From: Gillisella terrae
GTDB lineage: Bacteria > Pseudomonadota > Alphaproteobacteria > Rhizobiales > Rhizobiaceae
Length of the DNA stretch: 64,000 nucleotides
Direction: 5' to 3'
NCBI RefSeq assembly: GCF_004801395.1
Contig: NZ_SSOA01000001.1
Location: 496,001 to 560,000 of the forward strand
Shown piece after piece: positions 63,955 through 64,000 of the stretch; within the stretch, counting starts at the first letter, position 1, and every line of letters begins with the position of its first letter. The position numbers were made by a program, and so were the translations under genes. The notes under the pieces are model-generated. The model was not told the origin of the DNA and ran no database searches. It saw only the letters and a program-made list of their open reading frames with translations.

Positions 63955-64000
63955 TCAAACCGCAAAGCTGGTGCCGCAGCCGCAACTGGCGACCGCGTTG
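63955..64000 (-). CDS. erpA: Iron-sulphur cluster insertion protein ErpA/HesB family, C-terminus only
   Basis: The minus strand ends with NAVASCGCGTSFAV and TGA (63955-63957). The CGCG(S/T)SF motif, with two of the three cluster-binding cysteines, is the hallmark C-terminus of A-type iron-sulphur carrier proteins. The rest of the gene lies beyond the window. Which A-type protein it is (ErpA, IscA or SufA) is uncertain; the neighbourhood with xthA and exoR suggests ErpA. Confidence 0.82.
   Translation of the reverse strand, partial: NAVASCGCGTSFAV

Overview
The window is a chromosomal segment of an alphaproteobacterium of the Rhizobiales, most likely a member of the Rhizobiaceae (Agrobacterium/Rhizobium group). 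The signs are an ExoR homologue next to xthA and an erpA-type gene, a PopZ polar organiser next to valS, a serB/miaA pair close to ilvI-ilvH, late cobalamin genes cobS/cobT, an MscK-like channel with a periplasmic N-terminal region, and several families of short palindromic intergenic repeats of the rhizobial type. Genus and species are not asserted. No insertion sequence, prophage, CRISPR array or plasmid replication gene was seen.

Layout. 0-5 kb: the 5' end of serB, miaA, a small membrane protein, a MarR/short-chain dehydrogenase pair with an operator-like palindrome between them, and a HerA-like ATPase. 5-8 kb: acetolactate synthase genes ilvI-ilvH behind what looks like a complete transcription attenuator (promoter, leader peptide rich in Ile/Leu/Val, alternative hairpins, terminator). 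8-15 kb: accessory metabolism, including a two-gene SDR/DUF4334 unit, two small secreted proteins, an aldo-keto reductase, a LysE exporter followed by a cobalt-type nitrile hydratase operon (alpha, beta, activator), a RecD-like helicase and a MerR-LuxR-like hybrid regulator. 16-24 kb: pdxJ, then regulator/target pairs (QorB-like/HxlR, MFS/TetR, racemase/Lrp), then TetR-ilvC with a duplicated ilvC tail. 24-31 kb: a B12-binding MerR regulator divergent from a soluble double-PAS chemoreceptor, an aminotransferase, Nudix and PhzF proteins, and two identical tRNA-Lys genes followed by two perfect DnaA boxes.

31-46 kb: an MscS-family channel, a methyltransferase/Xre pair, a large FAD-GcvT demethylating dehydrogenase, two paralogous double-receiver proteins (one ending in GGDEF), an ABC-2 transporter, an aspartic protease/DUF1289 pair, cobS, cobT and dgkA. 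46-51 kb: a 999-residue methyltransferase-coiled coil-WbsX-RgpF fusion with AT-richer DNA, then tRNA-Cys and repeat-rich intergenic DNA. 51-64 kb: a soluble poly-HAMP chemoreceptor built from three nearly identical 270-bp repeats, pcm, popZ, valS, a FadL-type porin, exoR, xthA, a xanthine/uracil permease and the 3' end of an erpA-like gene.

Functionally, branched-chain amino acid synthesis is represented at two places (ilvI-ilvH with attenuation; ilvC with an adjacent TetR). Signal transduction is prominent: two cytosolic chemoreceptors, a diguanylate cyclase, a probable light/B12 sensor and ExoR. The observations judged most worth checking are the apparently leaderless ilv leader peptide and attenuator, the B12-MerR/PAS-chemoreceptor pair, the 270-bp HAMP repeats, the pseudo-receiver next to its diguanylate-cyclase paralogue, and the nitrile hydratase locus with its large promoter palindrome.
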